A DNA stretch of 64,000 nt from Novosphingobium sp. KCTC 2891 (GTDB taxonomy: Bacteria; Pseudomonadota; Alphaproteobacteria; Sphingomonadales; Sphingomonadaceae). The stretch covers positions 62,001 through 126,000 of the forward strand of contig NZ_JAPCZG010000003.1 in assembly GCF_025938155.1 (NCBI RefSeq). The letters run 5' to 3'. The notes under the pieces were generated by a model. That model saw nothing but the letters and a program-made list of their open reading frames with translations, ran no database searches and was not told the DNA's origin. The position numbers and the translations under genes were made by a program. This document shows, piece by piece, positions 46,963 through 57,600 of the stretch. Every line of letters begins with the position of its first letter. Within the stretch, counting starts at the first letter, position 1.

Positions 46963-47940
46963 CTAGAACCAGCTGCGCACGCCCAGCACCACGCTTCCCT
47001 CGCTGGGATCGTGGCCCGCCGCGCGGGCATGATCGGCGGTGCGGCCGGCCAGCCATGTCCACGAAACGCCCACATAAGGCGCGAACTCCCGGCGGATTTC
47101 ATAGCGCAGCCGCAGACCCAGTTCGGCCGATGTCAGCCCCGAGCCGATACCGATATCGGGCATGTCCTGCGCGGACAGGTTCAGCTCGGCGCGCGGCTGG
47201 AGGATCAGCCGCTGGGTCAGCCGCTGGTCATAGGTGCCTTCCACCCGGCCGGTGACTTCGCCGCGCTGCGACAGAAATGCCGCCGCCTGCACGTCGAACT
47301 GGTAGGGCGCGCGGCCTTCCACGCCGATCACCGCATGGGTGCGTACGGGTTTTGGCTGGATGTCCTGCCGGATGCCGACCTGCAGATTCCACCACGGATC
47401 GAGCGCCTTGGAATAAAGCGCCTGCACTTCGGCATGATCGACGCCTTCACGGAAGGTGCCTTCGCCCTTGCTGCGCAGCACCACGCGGTCGAGATCGCCG
47501 AACCAGGCTTCCGCTTCCCAGCGGTAGCCGTCCTTGCCCTCGCGGAACTGGTATTCGGCAAGGTCGAAGGTCAGCTTGGCATAGGTCGCCTTGCCATGCG
47601 CCTGCATCATCGCGGCTTCGGCGGGCGCCATCGCGGCTGCGCCATAGAAGGCATCGGCGGGGCGATCATGCACGACAGGGGGCGGGGGAGCGTTGCCCGG
47701 CGCGGCATCGGTGCCAACCAGGCCGGAGGGCATCCCCGCATCGCTGGGTGCGGCGCCGTGATCGTGATGGGCCGGGGCTTCAGTCGGTTTTGGCGGCGGC
47801 GGAGCGGCGGGTGGTGGAGGCATCTCCATTGCGCCGTGGTCCATGGCTCCATGGTCCATGCCATGCATCGAATGGTCCATCGGCTGGGCGAGGGCAGGGC
47901 TGGCGATCAGCGCCAATCCCGGCAAGAGCGCATACTTCAT
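46963..47940 (-). CDS. copB: outer-membrane copper resistance protein
   Basis: A 325-residue beta-barrel protein of the CopB/PcoB family. A signal peptide (MKYALLPGLALIASPALA) precedes a Met/His-rich segment (DHSMHGMDHGAMDHGAMEM) and a Pro-rich linker, both suited to copper binding. The barrel (residues ~110-325) shows amphipathic strands with YQFREGKDGYRWEAEAWFGD, LYSKALDPWWNLQVGIR, and ends GVRSWF with a C-terminal Phe as outer-membrane proteins do. It likely works with CopA to sequester or move copper. The ATG overlaps the copA stop as ATGA; it is the last gene of the operon. Confidence 0.93.
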   Translation of the reverse strand: MKYALLPGLALIASPALAQPMDHSMHGMDHGAMDHGAMEMPPPPAAPPPPKPTEAPAHHDHGAAPSDAGMPSGLVGTDAAPGNAPPPPVVHDRPADAFYGAAAMAPAEAAMMQAHGKATYAKLTFDLAEYQFREGKDGYRWEAEAWFGDLDRVVLRSKGEGTFREGVDHAEVQALYSKALDPWWNLQVGIRQDIQPKPVRTHAVIGVEGRAPYQFDVQAAAFLSQRGEVTGRVEGTYDQRLTQRLILQPRAELNLSAQDMPDIGIGSGLTSAELGLRLRYEIRREFAPYVGVSWTWLAGRTADHARAAGHDPSEGSVVLGVRSWF

Positions 47941-49622
47941 GTCGCGCCTCCTTCCACCGGGCGCACCTGGACAATGCGCATCATGCCCATCACCATGTGC
48001 AGGAACAGGTGGCAGTGGAATGCCCAGTCGCCGGCGATGCCCGTCACGTCCCAGCTGACCTTGCCGCCCGGCAGCACGTTCACCGTATGCTTGCGCGGCG
48101 CATGGTCGCCGTGTCCGGTGACCAGCTCGAACAGGTGGCCGTGCAGGTGGATCGGATGGGCCATCATCGTGTCGTTCACCAGCGTGAAGCGTACACGTTC
48201 CCCGGTGCGGATCGGCAGCGGTTCGTGGGCCTCGGACATGGTCTTGCCGTCCATCGACCACATATAGCGGTCCATCGAGCCGGTCAGGTGCACCTGGATC
48301 TCGCGCGCGGGAGCGCGGGTGTCCGGGTTGGGATCGAGCGCGACGAGATCCTTGTAAGTCAGCACGCGGTGGCCGGCATCGTCCAGGCCGATGCCGGGAT
48401 CGCCGGTGCGGTCCATCGGCATGGGGTTGATCATGTCCACCCCCGGTCCCATCCGCACCTGCGGCGCGTTGGCGGGATCGCGCATGGACATTCCGGCCAT
48501 GTCCATGCCGTCCATTTCCATGCCCATGTCCTTCATGGTCAGCAGCGGACGCTGGCGCAGGGCGGGCGCGGCGGCGCGCATTCCCGCGCGCGGGGCCAGC
48601 GTGGCCACCGCCATGCCGGAACGGTCCATGCTTTCGCCCACGATGGCAAAAGCGCGGTCCTCCTGCGGACGGACGATCACGTCATAGGTCTCGCCGGGCG
48701 AGAACTGGAACTCGTCCACCGTCACCGGGCGCACATCCTGCCCGTCGGCGGCCACCACGTCGAACGCGAGGCCGGGGATGCGCACGTTGAACGCGGTCAT
48801 CGCCGCCGCATTGATGAAGCGCAGCCGCACGCGCTCGCCGGGCGCGAACAGCGCGGTCCAGTTGTCGCGCGGGCCGTGGCCGTTGACGAGATAGGACATC
48901 ACCGCGCCGGTCACATCCGCGATGTCGGTGGGGTCCATCCGCATCCGTCCCCAGGCGAGCCGGTCGTGCAGCGGCTGGTCCTTGCCCGCCAGCAGGCCGG
49001 ACAGCGTCTGGCGCTGGTAGTTGTAGTAACCCGGCTCGGCCTTCAGCTTGCGCAGGATGGTGGCGGGATGGACGAAGCTGTGGTCCGACAGCAGGATCAC
49101 GTGCTCGCGGTCGTGCTGCACGCGTTCGCCCCCGGCCGGATCGATCACGATGGGCGCGTATTGCCCCATCATTTCCTGCAGCCCGCTGTGGCTGTGGTAC
49201 CAATAAGTGCCGGCCTGCACGATCGGGAACTCGTAGGTGAAGCGCCCGCCCGCCTTGATGCCGGGAAAGGAAACGCCCGGCACGCCGTCCATCTGGAATG
49301 GCAGAAGCAGCCCGTGCCAGTGGAGCGAGGTGTCCTCGTCCAGTTCGTTCTCGACCGTCAGGCGCAGGTTCTGGCCCTGTCGCAGGCGCAGCAGCGGCCC
49401 CGGCACCGTGCCGTTGATGGTCACGGCGCGCGCCGCCTTGCCGTCGATGGCCAGGCTTCCGCGTGCGATGCGCAGGGTGATGTCCTCGCCGCTCAGCGTG
49501 GGCAGGCCCGGCGAAACCGGCTGCGCCCAAGCGGGCAGCATGGCGCCAAGCCCCACGCCCAGCCCACCGACCGCACCAATGCGCAGCAGGTCGCGGCGCG
49601 CCATGGATAGCGCGTTGTTCAT
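47937..49622 (-). CDS. copA: multicopper oxidase, copper resistance protein A
   Basis: A 561-residue periplasmic copper oxidase of the CopA/PcoA family. A Tat signal with MARRDLLRIGAVGG opens the protein. Four copper-binding segments are intact: HWHG near residue 100, YWYHSHSG near 141, HPIHLHGH near 487 and HCHLFLHM near 534. A Met-rich insert (MGMEMDGMDMAGMSM, residues ~361-385) before the last domain binds extra copper. It probably oxidises Cu(I) to less toxic Cu(II). I start at MNNAL (49622), the ATG just ahead of the Tat motif. A CueR-controlled operon with the efflux ATPase surrounds it. Confidence 0.95.
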   Translation of the reverse strand: MNNALSMARRDLLRIGAVGGLGVGLGAMLPAWAQPVSPGLPTLSGEDITLRIARGSLAIDGKAARAVTINGTVPGPLLRLRQGQNLRLTVENELDEDTSLHWHGLLLPFQMDGVPGVSFPGIKAGGRFTYEFPIVQAGTYWYHSHSGLQEMMGQYAPIVIDPAGGERVQHDREHVILLSDHSFVHPATILRKLKAEPGYYNYQRQTLSGLLAGKDQPLHDRLAWGRMRMDPTDIADVTGAVMSYLVNGHGPRDNWTALFAPGERVRLRFINAAAMTAFNVRIPGLAFDVVAADGQDVRPVTVDEFQFSPGETYDVIVRPQEDRAFAIVGESMDRSGMAVATLAPRAGMRAAAPALRQRPLLTMKDMGMEMDGMDMAGMSMRDPANAPQVRMGPGVDMINPMPMDRTGDPGIGLDDAGHRVLTYKDLVALDPNPDTRAPAREIQVHLTGSMDRYMWSMDGKTMSEAHEPLPIRTGERVRFTLVNDTMMAHPIHLHGHLFELVTGHGDHAPRKHTVNVLPGGKVSWDVTGIAGDWAFHCHLFLHMVMGMMRIVQVRPVEGGAT

Positions 49623-49699
49623 GATGGTGGTCCCTTTGTGCGGACGTATCGTCCGTGTCTTTTGGCGGGGAGGCGCCGGGGCGCGCTCCCCGCACTTGG

Positions 49700-49996
49700 T
49701 CAATGCTGGCCCGGGCTGGGAGTGGCGCTGCTCGTCGGCGCCGCCATGTCATGCCCCTGCATGATCATGCCGGGATGGTGCTGGTGGCCTTGATGCGCCT
49801 CCGGTGCAGCCGTCGGGGATGGCGTGGCTGTCGGCGTGGGCGTGGGCGTCGGTGAGGGCAGGGGGGACGGCGCAGGCGCGGGCGATGCAGGCTGCGCGCC
49901 GTGCTGGTGCCCGGCGTGGTCGGCCGCCTGATCGGCTGCAACCGCAGCGGCGGGGATGGCGATCGTGGCGGCAAGCGCCGCAAGAATGGTCTTCAT
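49700..49996 (-). CDS. small His/Pro-rich periplasmic protein of the copper operon
   Basis: A 98-residue exported protein. A signal peptide (MKTILAALAATIAIPAAAVA) is followed by DHAGHQHG, a Pro/Thr/Ala linker, and HQGHQHHPGMIMQGHDM, a cluster of His and Met suited to copper. There is no folded domain visible; it may be a copper buffer or chaperone. GGAG lies 9 bases before the ATG. Position between the DUF2946-like gene and copA ties it to copper handling. I do not know a named family. Confidence 0.75.
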   Translation of the reverse strand: MKTILAALAATIAIPAAAVAADQAADHAGHQHGAQPASPAPAPSPLPSPTPTPTPTATPSPTAAPEAHQGHQHHPGMIMQGHDMAAPTSSATPSPGQH

Positions 49997-50036
49997 GATG
50001 GATGCTCCGGAACTCGTGATGGATAATGGCATGGCA

Positions 50037-50387
50037 TCACGAGCCGGAACGCGGCGGAGGGGTGGTCGGTCCCGGCAGCCAACCTTCGGCGAACCCATCG
50101 GGTTCTGCGTCGTCCGCCAGCGTGGGCGAAAGGAGCGGGCCTTCGCCCGATGCGGCATCGCTCGGTACCAGCACCGAACAGGCCAGCGCGCAATCGCGCG
50201 TCGGGTGCGCGCCCTTGGCGGGCTGGGGCGAGGCCGATTCATGGCACGAGCCGGTCGCCGCCATGGCGTGAATCATGCCGTGTGATGCCGAAGGCAAAGT
50301 GGGCGCGGCCATGGCGAACTGTGCTGCGAACAGCGCCAGAATGGCCACAACCGCTGCCAGCAGACGCGATGGTGCGCGCCGGATCAT
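50037..50387 (-). CDS. small secreted Cys-containing protein of the copper operon (DUF2946-like)
   Basis: A 116-residue protein with a signal peptide ([27 protein letters not shown]). The mature part carries HGMIHAMA, SCHES and CALAC, that is three Cys and several His/Met, and then a disordered Pro-rich tail. This resembles small DUF2946-type proteins found beside copper and mercury genes, whose function is unknown. The ATG overlaps the cueR stop as ATGA, so it is translationally coupled. The next gene follows after 40 bases. Confidence 0.65.
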   Translation of the reverse strand: MIRRAPSRLLAAVVAILALFAAQFAMAAPTLPSASHGMIHAMAATGSCHESASPQPAKGAHPTRDCALACSVLVPSDAASGEGPLLSPTLADDAEPDGFAEGWLPGPTTPPPRSGS

Positions 50388-50776
50388 GCCAGCCCCTCCA
50401 GCCCGCACAGGATCGGGCAATCGGGGCGATCGTCGCCATGGCAGCGTTCGGCCAGATCGAGCAGCGCGCGGCGCATCTGTTCCAGTTCGGCCGCCTTGCG
50501 CTGAAGTTCGGCCGCGCGCGACAGTGCCAGCGCCTTGACGTCGGCGCTCGCCCGACCGCGGTCGTGCCACAGCGAGAGCAACTGTCCGATTTCCTCGATC
50601 GGAAAGCCCAGATCGCGTGAGCGGCGGATGAAGCGCAGCGTTTCCACGTCGCGCGCGTCATAGTCGCGATAGCCGGAGGAGCGGCGCGCGGCGGCGGCGA
50701 TCAGGCCAATCTTCTCGTAGTGACGGATCATCCGTTCGCTCACCCCGGAGGCCGCCGCCGCTTCGCCGATCTTCAT
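50384..50776 (-). CDS. cueR: Cu(I)-responsive MerR-family regulator
   Basis: A 130-residue MerR-family activator. The HTH and wing ([26 protein letters not shown]) are followed by the dimerisation helix. The metal site has Cys112 and Cys120 (CHGDDRPDC) and Ser77, the same residues at the same positions as in E. coli CueR; Ser rather than Cys at 77 marks Cu(I)/Ag(I)/Au(I) selectivity over Hg(II). A third Cys is at 124. The gene lies inside the copper operon immediately after the ATPase (ATGA overlap), so the regulator activates its own transcript. Confidence 0.93.
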   Translation of the reverse strand: MKIGEAAAASGVSERMIRHYEKIGLIAAAARRSSGYRDYDARDVETLRFIRRSRDLGFPIEEIGQLLSLWHDRGRASADVKALALSRAAELQRKAAELEQMRRALLDLAERCHGDDRPDCPILCGLEGLA

Positions 50777-53109
50777 AGCCTGATGTTCCTCAAGCGAAGC
50801 GAATTGCCGATGACCGCCACCGAGCTGAAGGCCATCGCGGCGCCCGCGATCATCGGGTTCAGCAGCCACCCGAACAGGGGATAGAACACCCCGGCAGCGA
50901 TGGGAACACCGGCCGCGTTGAACACGAACGAGAAGAACAGGTTCTGCCGGATGTTGCCCATCACCGCGCGGCTCAGCCGCCGGGCGCGGACGATGCCGCC
51001 CAGATCGCCTTTCACCAGCGTGACCGACGCGCTTTCCATCGCCACGTCGGTGCCGGTGCCCATCGCGATGCCGACATCGGCAGCGGCAAGCGCAGGCGCA
51101 TCGTTGATGCCGTCTCCCGCCATGGCCACGCGCCGGCCTTCGGCGCGCAGCCGCTCTATGGCCGCTTTCTTCTGCTCGGGCAGCACGTCGGCCACAACTT
51201 CGTCGATGCCGCCGATACTGCGGGCGACCGCTTCGGCCGTGCGGCGATTGTCGCCCGTCAGCATCACCAGACGCACTCCGTCGCGGCGCAGGGCGGCAAT
51301 GGCTTCGCGCGCGCTGTCCTTTACCGGATCGGCAACGGCGACCAGCCCGGCGAGCCTGCCATCGACGGCCAGGAACATCACGCCCTCGCCTTCGCCCCGC
51401 CGCAGGTCGGCTTCGGCCAGAAGCCCGTCCGCATCCGCGCCCACGGTGGCCAGCAGCGCCCTGTTGCCCAGCGCCGCCGTCCGGCCATCCACGGTGCCGG
51501 TCACGCCCATGCCGGTGTGCGAGGCGAAGTCCGACGAAGCCGCCACGGCAAGCCCGCGCCCGGCCGCACCTTCCACAATGGCCGCCGCCAGAGGATGCTC
51601 GCTGCCTTTTTCCAGCGCGGCGGCCAGCGCCAGCACCTCGTTATCGGTAAAACCCGGCATGGTCGCGATGCCGGCAAGGCGCGGCTTGCCCAGGGTGAGC
51701 GTGCCGGTCTTGTCGACCACCAGGGTATCGATCTTCTCCATCACCTCCAGCGCTTCGGCGTTGCGCACCAGCACGCCTGCGGCGGCGCCGCGTCCGGTGC
51801 CGACCATGATCGACATCGGCGTGGCCAGCCCCAGTGCACAGGGGCAGGCGATGATCAGCACGGCCACCGCGTTGACCAGCGCGTGGCCCAGCGCCGGCGG
51901 CGGTCCCCAGATCGCCCACACCACGAAGGCCGCCAGAGAGGTAAGCACCACTGCGGGCACGAACCACGCGGAAACCTTGTCCGCCAGTGCCTGGATCGGC
52001 GCGCGCGATCGCTGCGCGTCGGCCACCATCCGCACGATCTGGCCCAGCATGGTGTCGCGGCCCACGCGCTCGGCGCGCATCACAAGGCTGCCGGTGCCGT
52101 TGACCGTCGCGCCCGTCACCGCGTCGCCGGGGGCTTTCTCTACCGGGACCGGCTCGCCGGTGATCATCGCCTCGTCCACGGACGAGCGCCCTTCGATCAC
52201 CACGCCATCGACCGGCACTTTCTCGCCGGGGCGGACGCGCAGCAACTGTCCGGCGTGGACGTGTTCCAGCGGAATGTCCTCCTCCGCCCCGTCCTCGCGC
52301 ACCAGCCGCGCGGTCTTCGGGGCAAGGCCCAGCAGCGCGCGGATCGCCCGGCCGGTGGCGGACCGCGCGCGCAGTTCCAGCACCTGACCCAGCAGCACCA
52401 GCGCCACGATCACCGCCGCCGCCTCGAAATAGACGGGCACCGCGCCGCCCATGATGCGGAACGAGGCGGGGAAAAGGCCAGGAAACAGCGCCGCGACCAC
52501 GCTGTAGCCATAGGCGACACCCACGCCGAGCGAGACCAGCGTGAACATGTTGAGATTGCGCGTGCGCAGCGAGGCGGCGCCCCGCTGGAAGAACGGCCAT
52601 GCCCCCCAGAACACCACGGGCGTCGCCAGCGCGAACTGCACCCACGTCGAAACCCGCATCGGCAGCAGGTGAAGTCCCAGAAGGTCCGCGCCCATCGTCA
52701 GCACCAGCAGCGGCAGGGCGAGCGCGGCGCTCACCCGGAAGCGCCGGGTCATGTCGATCAGCTCCGGGTTCGGCCCTTCCTCAAGGCTGGGTTCGAGCGG
52801 TTCGAGCGCCATGCCGCAGATCGGGCAGCTGCCTGGGCCTTCCTGTTGCACTTCGGGGTGCATGGGGCAGGTCCAGATCGCACCTTCCGGCACGTCCGGG
52901 GCCGCGACCGGATGCAGGTAGCGGTCGGGATCGGCCGCGAATTTCGCCCGGCAGCCCGCGCTGCAGAAATGATAGTCCTGCCCGCCGAGCGAGAGATGGT
53001 GCGCCGTGCGGGCGGGATCCACTTCCATGCCGCAGACCGGGTCCTTGACCGTTCCCTGCACTGCCGCCGGGTGGTGGCTGCAATGGGGTGTGTGCTCGGA
53101 ATGCGCCAT
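50773..53109 (-). CDS. P1B-type copper-exporting ATPase
   Basis: A 778-residue Cu(I) efflux pump. The N-terminus has two metal-related domains instead of the usual ferredoxin-like CxxC domains: a YHS domain ([11 protein letters not shown] ... [15 protein letters not shown], residues ~22-62) and a heavy-metal-binding domain (WTCPMHPEV ... [10 protein letters not shown], ~77-105). Eight transmembrane helices follow, with CPC near residue 423, phosphorylated Asp in DKTGT near 463, TGE near 318, SEHPLA near 503 and GDGIND near 666. I start at MAHSEHTP, a His-rich N-terminus; the frame is open 21 codons further upstream but would include the CueR site. Confidence 0.95.
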   Translation of the reverse strand: MAHSEHTPHCSHHPAAVQGTVKDPVCGMEVDPARTAHHLSLGGQDYHFCSAGCRAKFAADPDRYLHPVAAPDVPEGAIWTCPMHPEVQQEGPGSCPICGMALEPLEPSLEEGPNPELIDMTRRFRVSAALALPLLVLTMGADLLGLHLLPMRVSTWVQFALATPVVFWGAWPFFQRGAASLRTRNLNMFTLVSLGVGVAYGYSVVAALFPGLFPASFRIMGGAVPVYFEAAAVIVALVLLGQVLELRARSATGRAIRALLGLAPKTARLVREDGAEEDIPLEHVHAGQLLRVRPGEKVPVDGVVIEGRSSVDEAMITGEPVPVEKAPGDAVTGATVNGTGSLVMRAERVGRDTMLGQIVRMVADAQRSRAPIQALADKVSAWFVPAVVLTSLAAFVVWAIWGPPPALGHALVNAVAVLIIACPCALGLATPMSIMVGTGRGAAAGVLVRNAEALEVMEKIDTLVVDKTGTLTLGKPRLAGIATMPGFTDNEVLALAAALEKGSEHPLAAAIVEGAAGRGLAVAASSDFASHTGMGVTGTVDGRTAALGNRALLATVGADADGLLAEADLRRGEGEGVMFLAVDGRLAGLVAVADPVKDSAREAIAALRRDGVRLVMLTGDNRRTAEAVARSIGGIDEVVADVLPEQKKAAIERLRAEGRRVAMAGDGINDAPALAAADVGIAMGTGTDVAMESASVTLVKGDLGGIVRARRLSRAVMGNIRQNLFFSFVFNAAGVPIAAGVFYPLFGWLLNPMIAGAAMAFSSVAVIGNSLRLRNIRL

Positions 53110-53141
53110 CAGGGGAGCCTCGCCTTGACTGATCCGATGGG

Positions 53142-53172
53142 CATATGGTGCTTGACACCATGTCAAGGTCAA
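53142..53172 (-). promoter_or_regulatory. CueR-type promoter of the copper operon
   Basis: On the minus strand TTGACC (-35) and CATATG (-10) are separated by 19 bases, the over-long spacer typical of MerR-family promoters. Within it, CTTGACA-TGG-TGTCAAG is a 7-bp perfect dyad centred between the two elements. The -10 ends about 30 bases before the ATPase start. Confidence 0.88.
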
Positions 53173-53208
53173 TGCCCAAATCGACGTCCCGCGAACAGGA
53201 CCGGCGGA

Positions 53209-54522
53209 TCAGCCAAAAGTTCCGAGAACGAGCGCCGCAAGCGCCGTCAGGCCGAGGGTGCGGATCACGCTCCAGCGCAGGCGGAACAGCAGCACGGCCG
53301 CCAGCAGCGCCAGCGCGAAGGCGCGCAGGTCAAGGGTTTCGGACACCGGCAGGCGCAAGTGCAGCGGTCCGGCATCGACCATGCGCGATGCCGTGAACAG
53401 CACGTGCAGCGCGAACCACAGGCTGAGGTTGGCGATCACGCCCACGATGGCGGCGGTGATCGTCGCCAGTGCCGCGCGCAGCCGGTGCGCCTGTTCCAGC
53501 CGCTCGATCCACGGCGCCAGCGCGAAGATCCACAGGAAGCACGGCGTGAACGTGACCCACGTGGTCAGCAGCGCGCCCAGCACGCCGGCCAGCAGCGGCG
53601 CGAACGGCGCCGGCGCGCGATAGGCGGCGAGGTAGCCGACGAACTGCGTCACCATGATCAGCGGCCCCGGCGTGGTTTCGGCAAGGCCCAGCCCATCGGC
53701 CATTTCGCCCGCGCTCAGCCAGCCGAAGCCTTGCACCGCCTGCTGCGCCATATAGGCCAGCACCGCATAGGCGCCGCCGAACGTGACGACCGCCAGCTTC
53801 GAGAAGAACACGCCGACCTGCCACAGCACATGGTGCGGCCCCAGCGCGGCAAGGACCAGCAGCATGGGTGCGGCCCACAGCGCCGCGCCGATGACGATGG
53901 CGCCGATTGTCGTGCGCCAGGGGCGCTCGCTGGGCGTCGATGTCACCGCGACGGGCTTGAGGCCAAGCCAGTCCGGCCGCAGCCGCCATACGATCGCGCC
54001 CAGCGCACCGGCACCCAGCACCACCAGCGGGAAGGGCAGGTCGAACACGGCGAGGGCGGCCAGCGAGGCTGCCGCGACCACACGCTTGAACGGCGTGGCC
54101 AGCGCGCGCGCGGCAATGCGCAGCAGTGCCTGCACCACGATGGCCAGCACCGCCGCCTTGATCCCCAGGAACAGCGCGGAGACCCAGCCCAGCCGCGCGG
54201 CAAAGCCATAGAGCACCGACAGCGCGAGGATCACCAGCGCGCCGGGGATCACGAACAGGAGGCCGGCCGCCAGTCCGCCTTTCACCCCGTGCAGCTTCCA
54301 GCCGATCCAGATCGCCAGTTGCTGCGCTTCCGGTCCGGGCAGCAGATGGCAGAAGTTCAGCGCGTGGAGATACTGCTCCTCGCTGATCCAGCCCCGGTTT
54401 TCGACAATCTCGCGGTGCATCAGCGCGATCTGGCCGACCGGCCCGCCGAAGCTGAGACAGCCGATCCGGGCAGACACCCGGACCAGTTCTTCGAACGATG
54501 GCTTTACATTGATATCCCGCAC
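53209..54522 (-). CDS. chrA: chromate transporter (long form)
   Basis: A two-domain CHR family chromate efflux protein, about 437 residues with some ten to twelve transmembrane helices. Each half carries a version of the family motif: FGGPVGQIALMHRE in the first and FGGAYAVLAYMAQQ in the second, plus LPGPEAQQLA and TTPGPLIMVTQFVGY. This duplicated long form exports chromate with proton exchange. I choose the GTG at 54522 (VRDINVKPSF); the frame also contains a GTG at 54549, which lies in a hairpin. It is transcribed toward the copper operon and ends 99 bases before the ATPase start, with the CueR promoter between. Confidence 0.9.
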   Translation of the reverse strand: MRDINVKPSFEELVRVSARIGCLSFGGPVGQIALMHREIVENRGWISEEQYLHALNFCHLLPGPEAQQLAIWIGWKLHGVKGGLAAGLLFVIPGALVILALSVLYGFAARLGWVSALFLGIKAAVLAIVVQALLRIAARALATPFKRVVAAASLAALAVFDLPFPLVVLGAGALGAIVWRLRPDWLGLKPVAVTSTPSERPWRTTIGAIVIGAALWAAPMLLVLAALGPHHVLWQVGVFFSKLAVVTFGGAYAVLAYMAQQAVQGFGWLSAGEMADGLGLAETTPGPLIMVTQFVGYLAAYRAPAPFAPLLAGVLGALLTTWVTFTPCFLWIFALAPWIERLEQAHRLRAALATITAAIVGVIANLSLWFALHVLFTASRMVDAGPLHLRLPVSETLDLRAFALALLAAVLLFRLRWSVIRTLGLTALAALVLGTFG

Positions 54523-54541
54523 ACGGCCCCCATGCCTTTGG

Positions 54542-54559
54542 GCCCGCACAAACGCGGGC
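54542..54559. terminator. small hairpin upstream of the chromate transporter
   Basis: GCCCGC-ACAAAC-GCGGGC, a 6-bp stem with a 6-base loop. It overlaps the earlier possible start of chrA, which argues for the later GTG. It could be an attenuator or part of the adhesin's terminator. Confidence 0.3.
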
Positions 54560-54596
54560 TTCCAGGCAACACTTGGGCTGGCGCCTGACCGGGAGG

Positions 54597-54647
54597 TTGC
54601 TGCGCCCCGGTGCAGCGATTGATAACCGCCATGCCGGGGCCGCGCAA
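54597..54647. terminator. terminator candidate after the adhesin gene
   Basis: GCCCCGG pairs with CCGGGGC, and the flanking TTGCTGC / CGCGCAA arms extend the pairing imperfectly to about 14 bp around a 23-base loop. It lies immediately after the adhesin stop codon on the minus strand. Confidence 0.45.
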
Positions 54648-54648
54648 C

Positions 54649-57600
54649 TCAGAGCACGAAGTCGGCTGCGCCGAGCGGGGCGGTCGACCACACGGCGATG
54701 GCGAAGTCCGCCACCGCATCGCCGTTGAGATCGCCCTGCACGAGGTAGTGGTCGCCCGAGACCGAGGCGGCCAGCTGGCCCGCCACGTGCGTGAAGGCGC
54801 TCACGAAGGCGAAGGCGTTGTCCTTGCCGCCCGCGACCGCATCGATCAGGCGCAGGTCGATCCGGTCGCCATCGGTGCGGCTGAAGTCCAGGATCGCATC
54901 GTTGGCGGTGACGCCGCTTTCGGACGTGGCCTTGAACACGAACAGATCCGCGCCGGCGCCGCCGGTCAGGCTGTCCGCGCCCGCGCCGCCCACCAGCGTG
55001 TCGGCGCCTGCTCCGCCCAGTAGCGCATCGTTGCCCGATCCGCCGTCGATGCTGTCAGCCCCCGCGCCGCCGTCGATCCGGTTGGCGGCGGTGTTGCCGG
55101 TCAGCACGTCGTTGCCGCTGCCGCCGATCAGGTTTTCGATGGAGGTCAGCGTGTCGCTGCCCGCCGCGCCGGTCGCCTGCGCCTTGGTCAGCGCAAGGCT
55201 GACGGTGACCGCGCCGGTCATGTCTGCATAAGACGCGGTGTCGATGCCGTTGCCGCCGGCAAGAACGTCGTTGCCCGCGCCGCCCATGAGCACGTCGGCA
55301 AAGGCCGTGCCTGTCAGCGTATTGGCACCCGCGTTACCGATCAGCGACAGGCCATTCTGCACCAGCGAAGCGTTGATCGACAGGGCAACGGTTCCCGCCG
55401 CCACGCTGGCCACTTCCAGCCCGGTATCACCGGCGAATAGCGTGAGCGTGGAGGCCGTGGTCGCGGTGAAGCTGACCGTGTCGGTGCCCGATGTGCTGGT
55501 GTCGTTGATTTCTGCGCCCAGGTGGTCGCCCGCAAGGCCGATCACATAGGTATCGGAACCACCCCGCCCATCGAGCTTGTCGATCAGGGCAAGCCCGTTG
55601 AGGCTGTCATCCAGCGCGCCGCCGACCAGCACGTCCACCCCGGCCGTGCCCACCAGCACCAGCGGCTGAGGCGCCACGGTGGTGAAGTCATAGCTCGAGG
55701 TTCCGGCAAAGGCATTGCCCGCCGTGTCGGTCACGCTGCCGGCGGAGAAGGTGACGTAATAATGCGTTCCTTCGGCCAGGGTAGCGACCGGATCGATGAT
55801 CAGCGTGGAGCCAGAGAATTGCAGCCGGCCGCTGGTCGCCGCGTCGAAGGTTTCGACGATGGCGCCGCCGGGCGTGTCGAGGTGGAGAGCGATGGTGCCG
55901 CTGCCGGCGGCAATCGCCTCGGAGAAGGTCGCCACGATGTTGGCGGTGGTGGCGACCGCGGCCGCGCCGTCTGCCGGGGAGAAGCTGGTGACGGTGGGCG
56001 CGCGCGTATCCACCTTCACCGGAAGTGCGACCGCTCCCGTTCCGGCGTTGCCGGCAAGGTCGCTCACCGCGCCGCTCGGCAGGGCAAGCGAGAGTTTGCC
56101 TTCAACGTCCGCGTCCGGCGTGACGGTCACGATCCAGGCCGTTCCGGTGCCGTTCACGGAGGTTACGGTGCCGTTCACGGCCACGAAGTCGCTTGCTTCA
56201 AGACCCGTCACCGCCTCGGTGAAGGTTACGGCATAGCTGACCGGACCGGTCGCGATGGCCGGGCCGACGTAGCTGATCGCGGCATCGGGGGCGAGCGTGT
56301 CCACCGCCTGCGTTGCCGCGGCACCGGCGCCGTTGGCGTTGCCGGCAAGGTCGGTGACGGTCCCGGCGCCCAGCGCCAGCGTCACGTCGCCCTCGATCCC
56401 CGCAGCGGGGGCGACCACGACCGCAAAAGTGCTGCCGGTGCCGCTGACAGAAACGATCGTGCCGTTCGTTACCGCAAACGCGCTGGCATCCACGCCGGTC
56501 ACGTCCTCGCTGAACGACAGCGTGAAGCCGATGGCACCGTTGGCGATCCCGGTGCTGTCGCTGGTGAGGGTGGCGACGGGCGGCGCGGTGTCACCCGCCG
56601 GCGCCGCGTCGATGATCAGCATGGTCGATCCGGCCTTGGTCGCGCCTTCCGGATCGCTGACGGTGAAGGCCAGTTCGACCGGGCCGCTGTATCCCGGCGC
56701 GGGCACGAAGGTGTAGGTGCCGTCCAGATTGTCCACCAGCGTGCCGGTGTCCGCCGAAAGCGCGGCAATGGCGAGGGTGCTGCCCTCCGGATCGGCGAAG
56801 CCCGCCAGCAGGTCGGAGGCGAGGATGGTATAAGGCACATCCTGCACGCCATCGGCCAGCGCGGCGGCGGAAAATCCCACGGGCGCCTGGTTGATGTGGA
56901 CGCTCAGCGTTTCGAGATGGCCGATATAGGGCGAAAGCTGGTCGGTCTGGCCGCAGTAGTCGTTCCACACCAGCTTGATCGCGGACAGGCTGTGCGTGTC
57001 GCCCATGTCCTTGTTCAGGCCCTCGACGATGGACAACAGCGACGCGTCGGTGCCGGCGAGCAGCGTGTCGAGCGTGGCCTTGTCGGCCAGGTTCAGCACC
57101 TGCCCCTTGTCCGCCGCGCCGATCACCGCGAGCGCGAGGTTGTAACCGGTCGGATCGGAGATAGACGCCGCCATGGCGACCTGCGCGGCGACCTGCATCA
57201 CCTTGACGGCCACGGCGTCGGTCGGGTTCGCGACCAGCGCGGCATAGGGATCGTAGGTGCGCAGGTCCACGTCGGGCAGGCCCAGCGCGGCCTTGATCGC
57301 GATTTCGGCAGTGGCGGGAGTGAAGCCAAGGTCGGCCGCATTCTTGAGCAGCGTGGTCAGCGGATCGGCAACGGAGCCGCCCGCGGGCGTCGCCAGCGTC
57401 ATCAGCTCGATCGCCAGCCCGCCGGTCGGCGCGGCGACGGCGAGCGCGCCCGAAGCCACGAACTCGCTGGTGCCAAGGCCATCGACATAGCTTGCGGTCG
57501 CCATGACCTGCTTGCCCGCATCGCCTTCGGACAGGGCGAACGTCTTGCCGGTCATGCCGGTGTCGGTCCAGTTCACGCCGTCGCTCGAAACCAGCCACTG

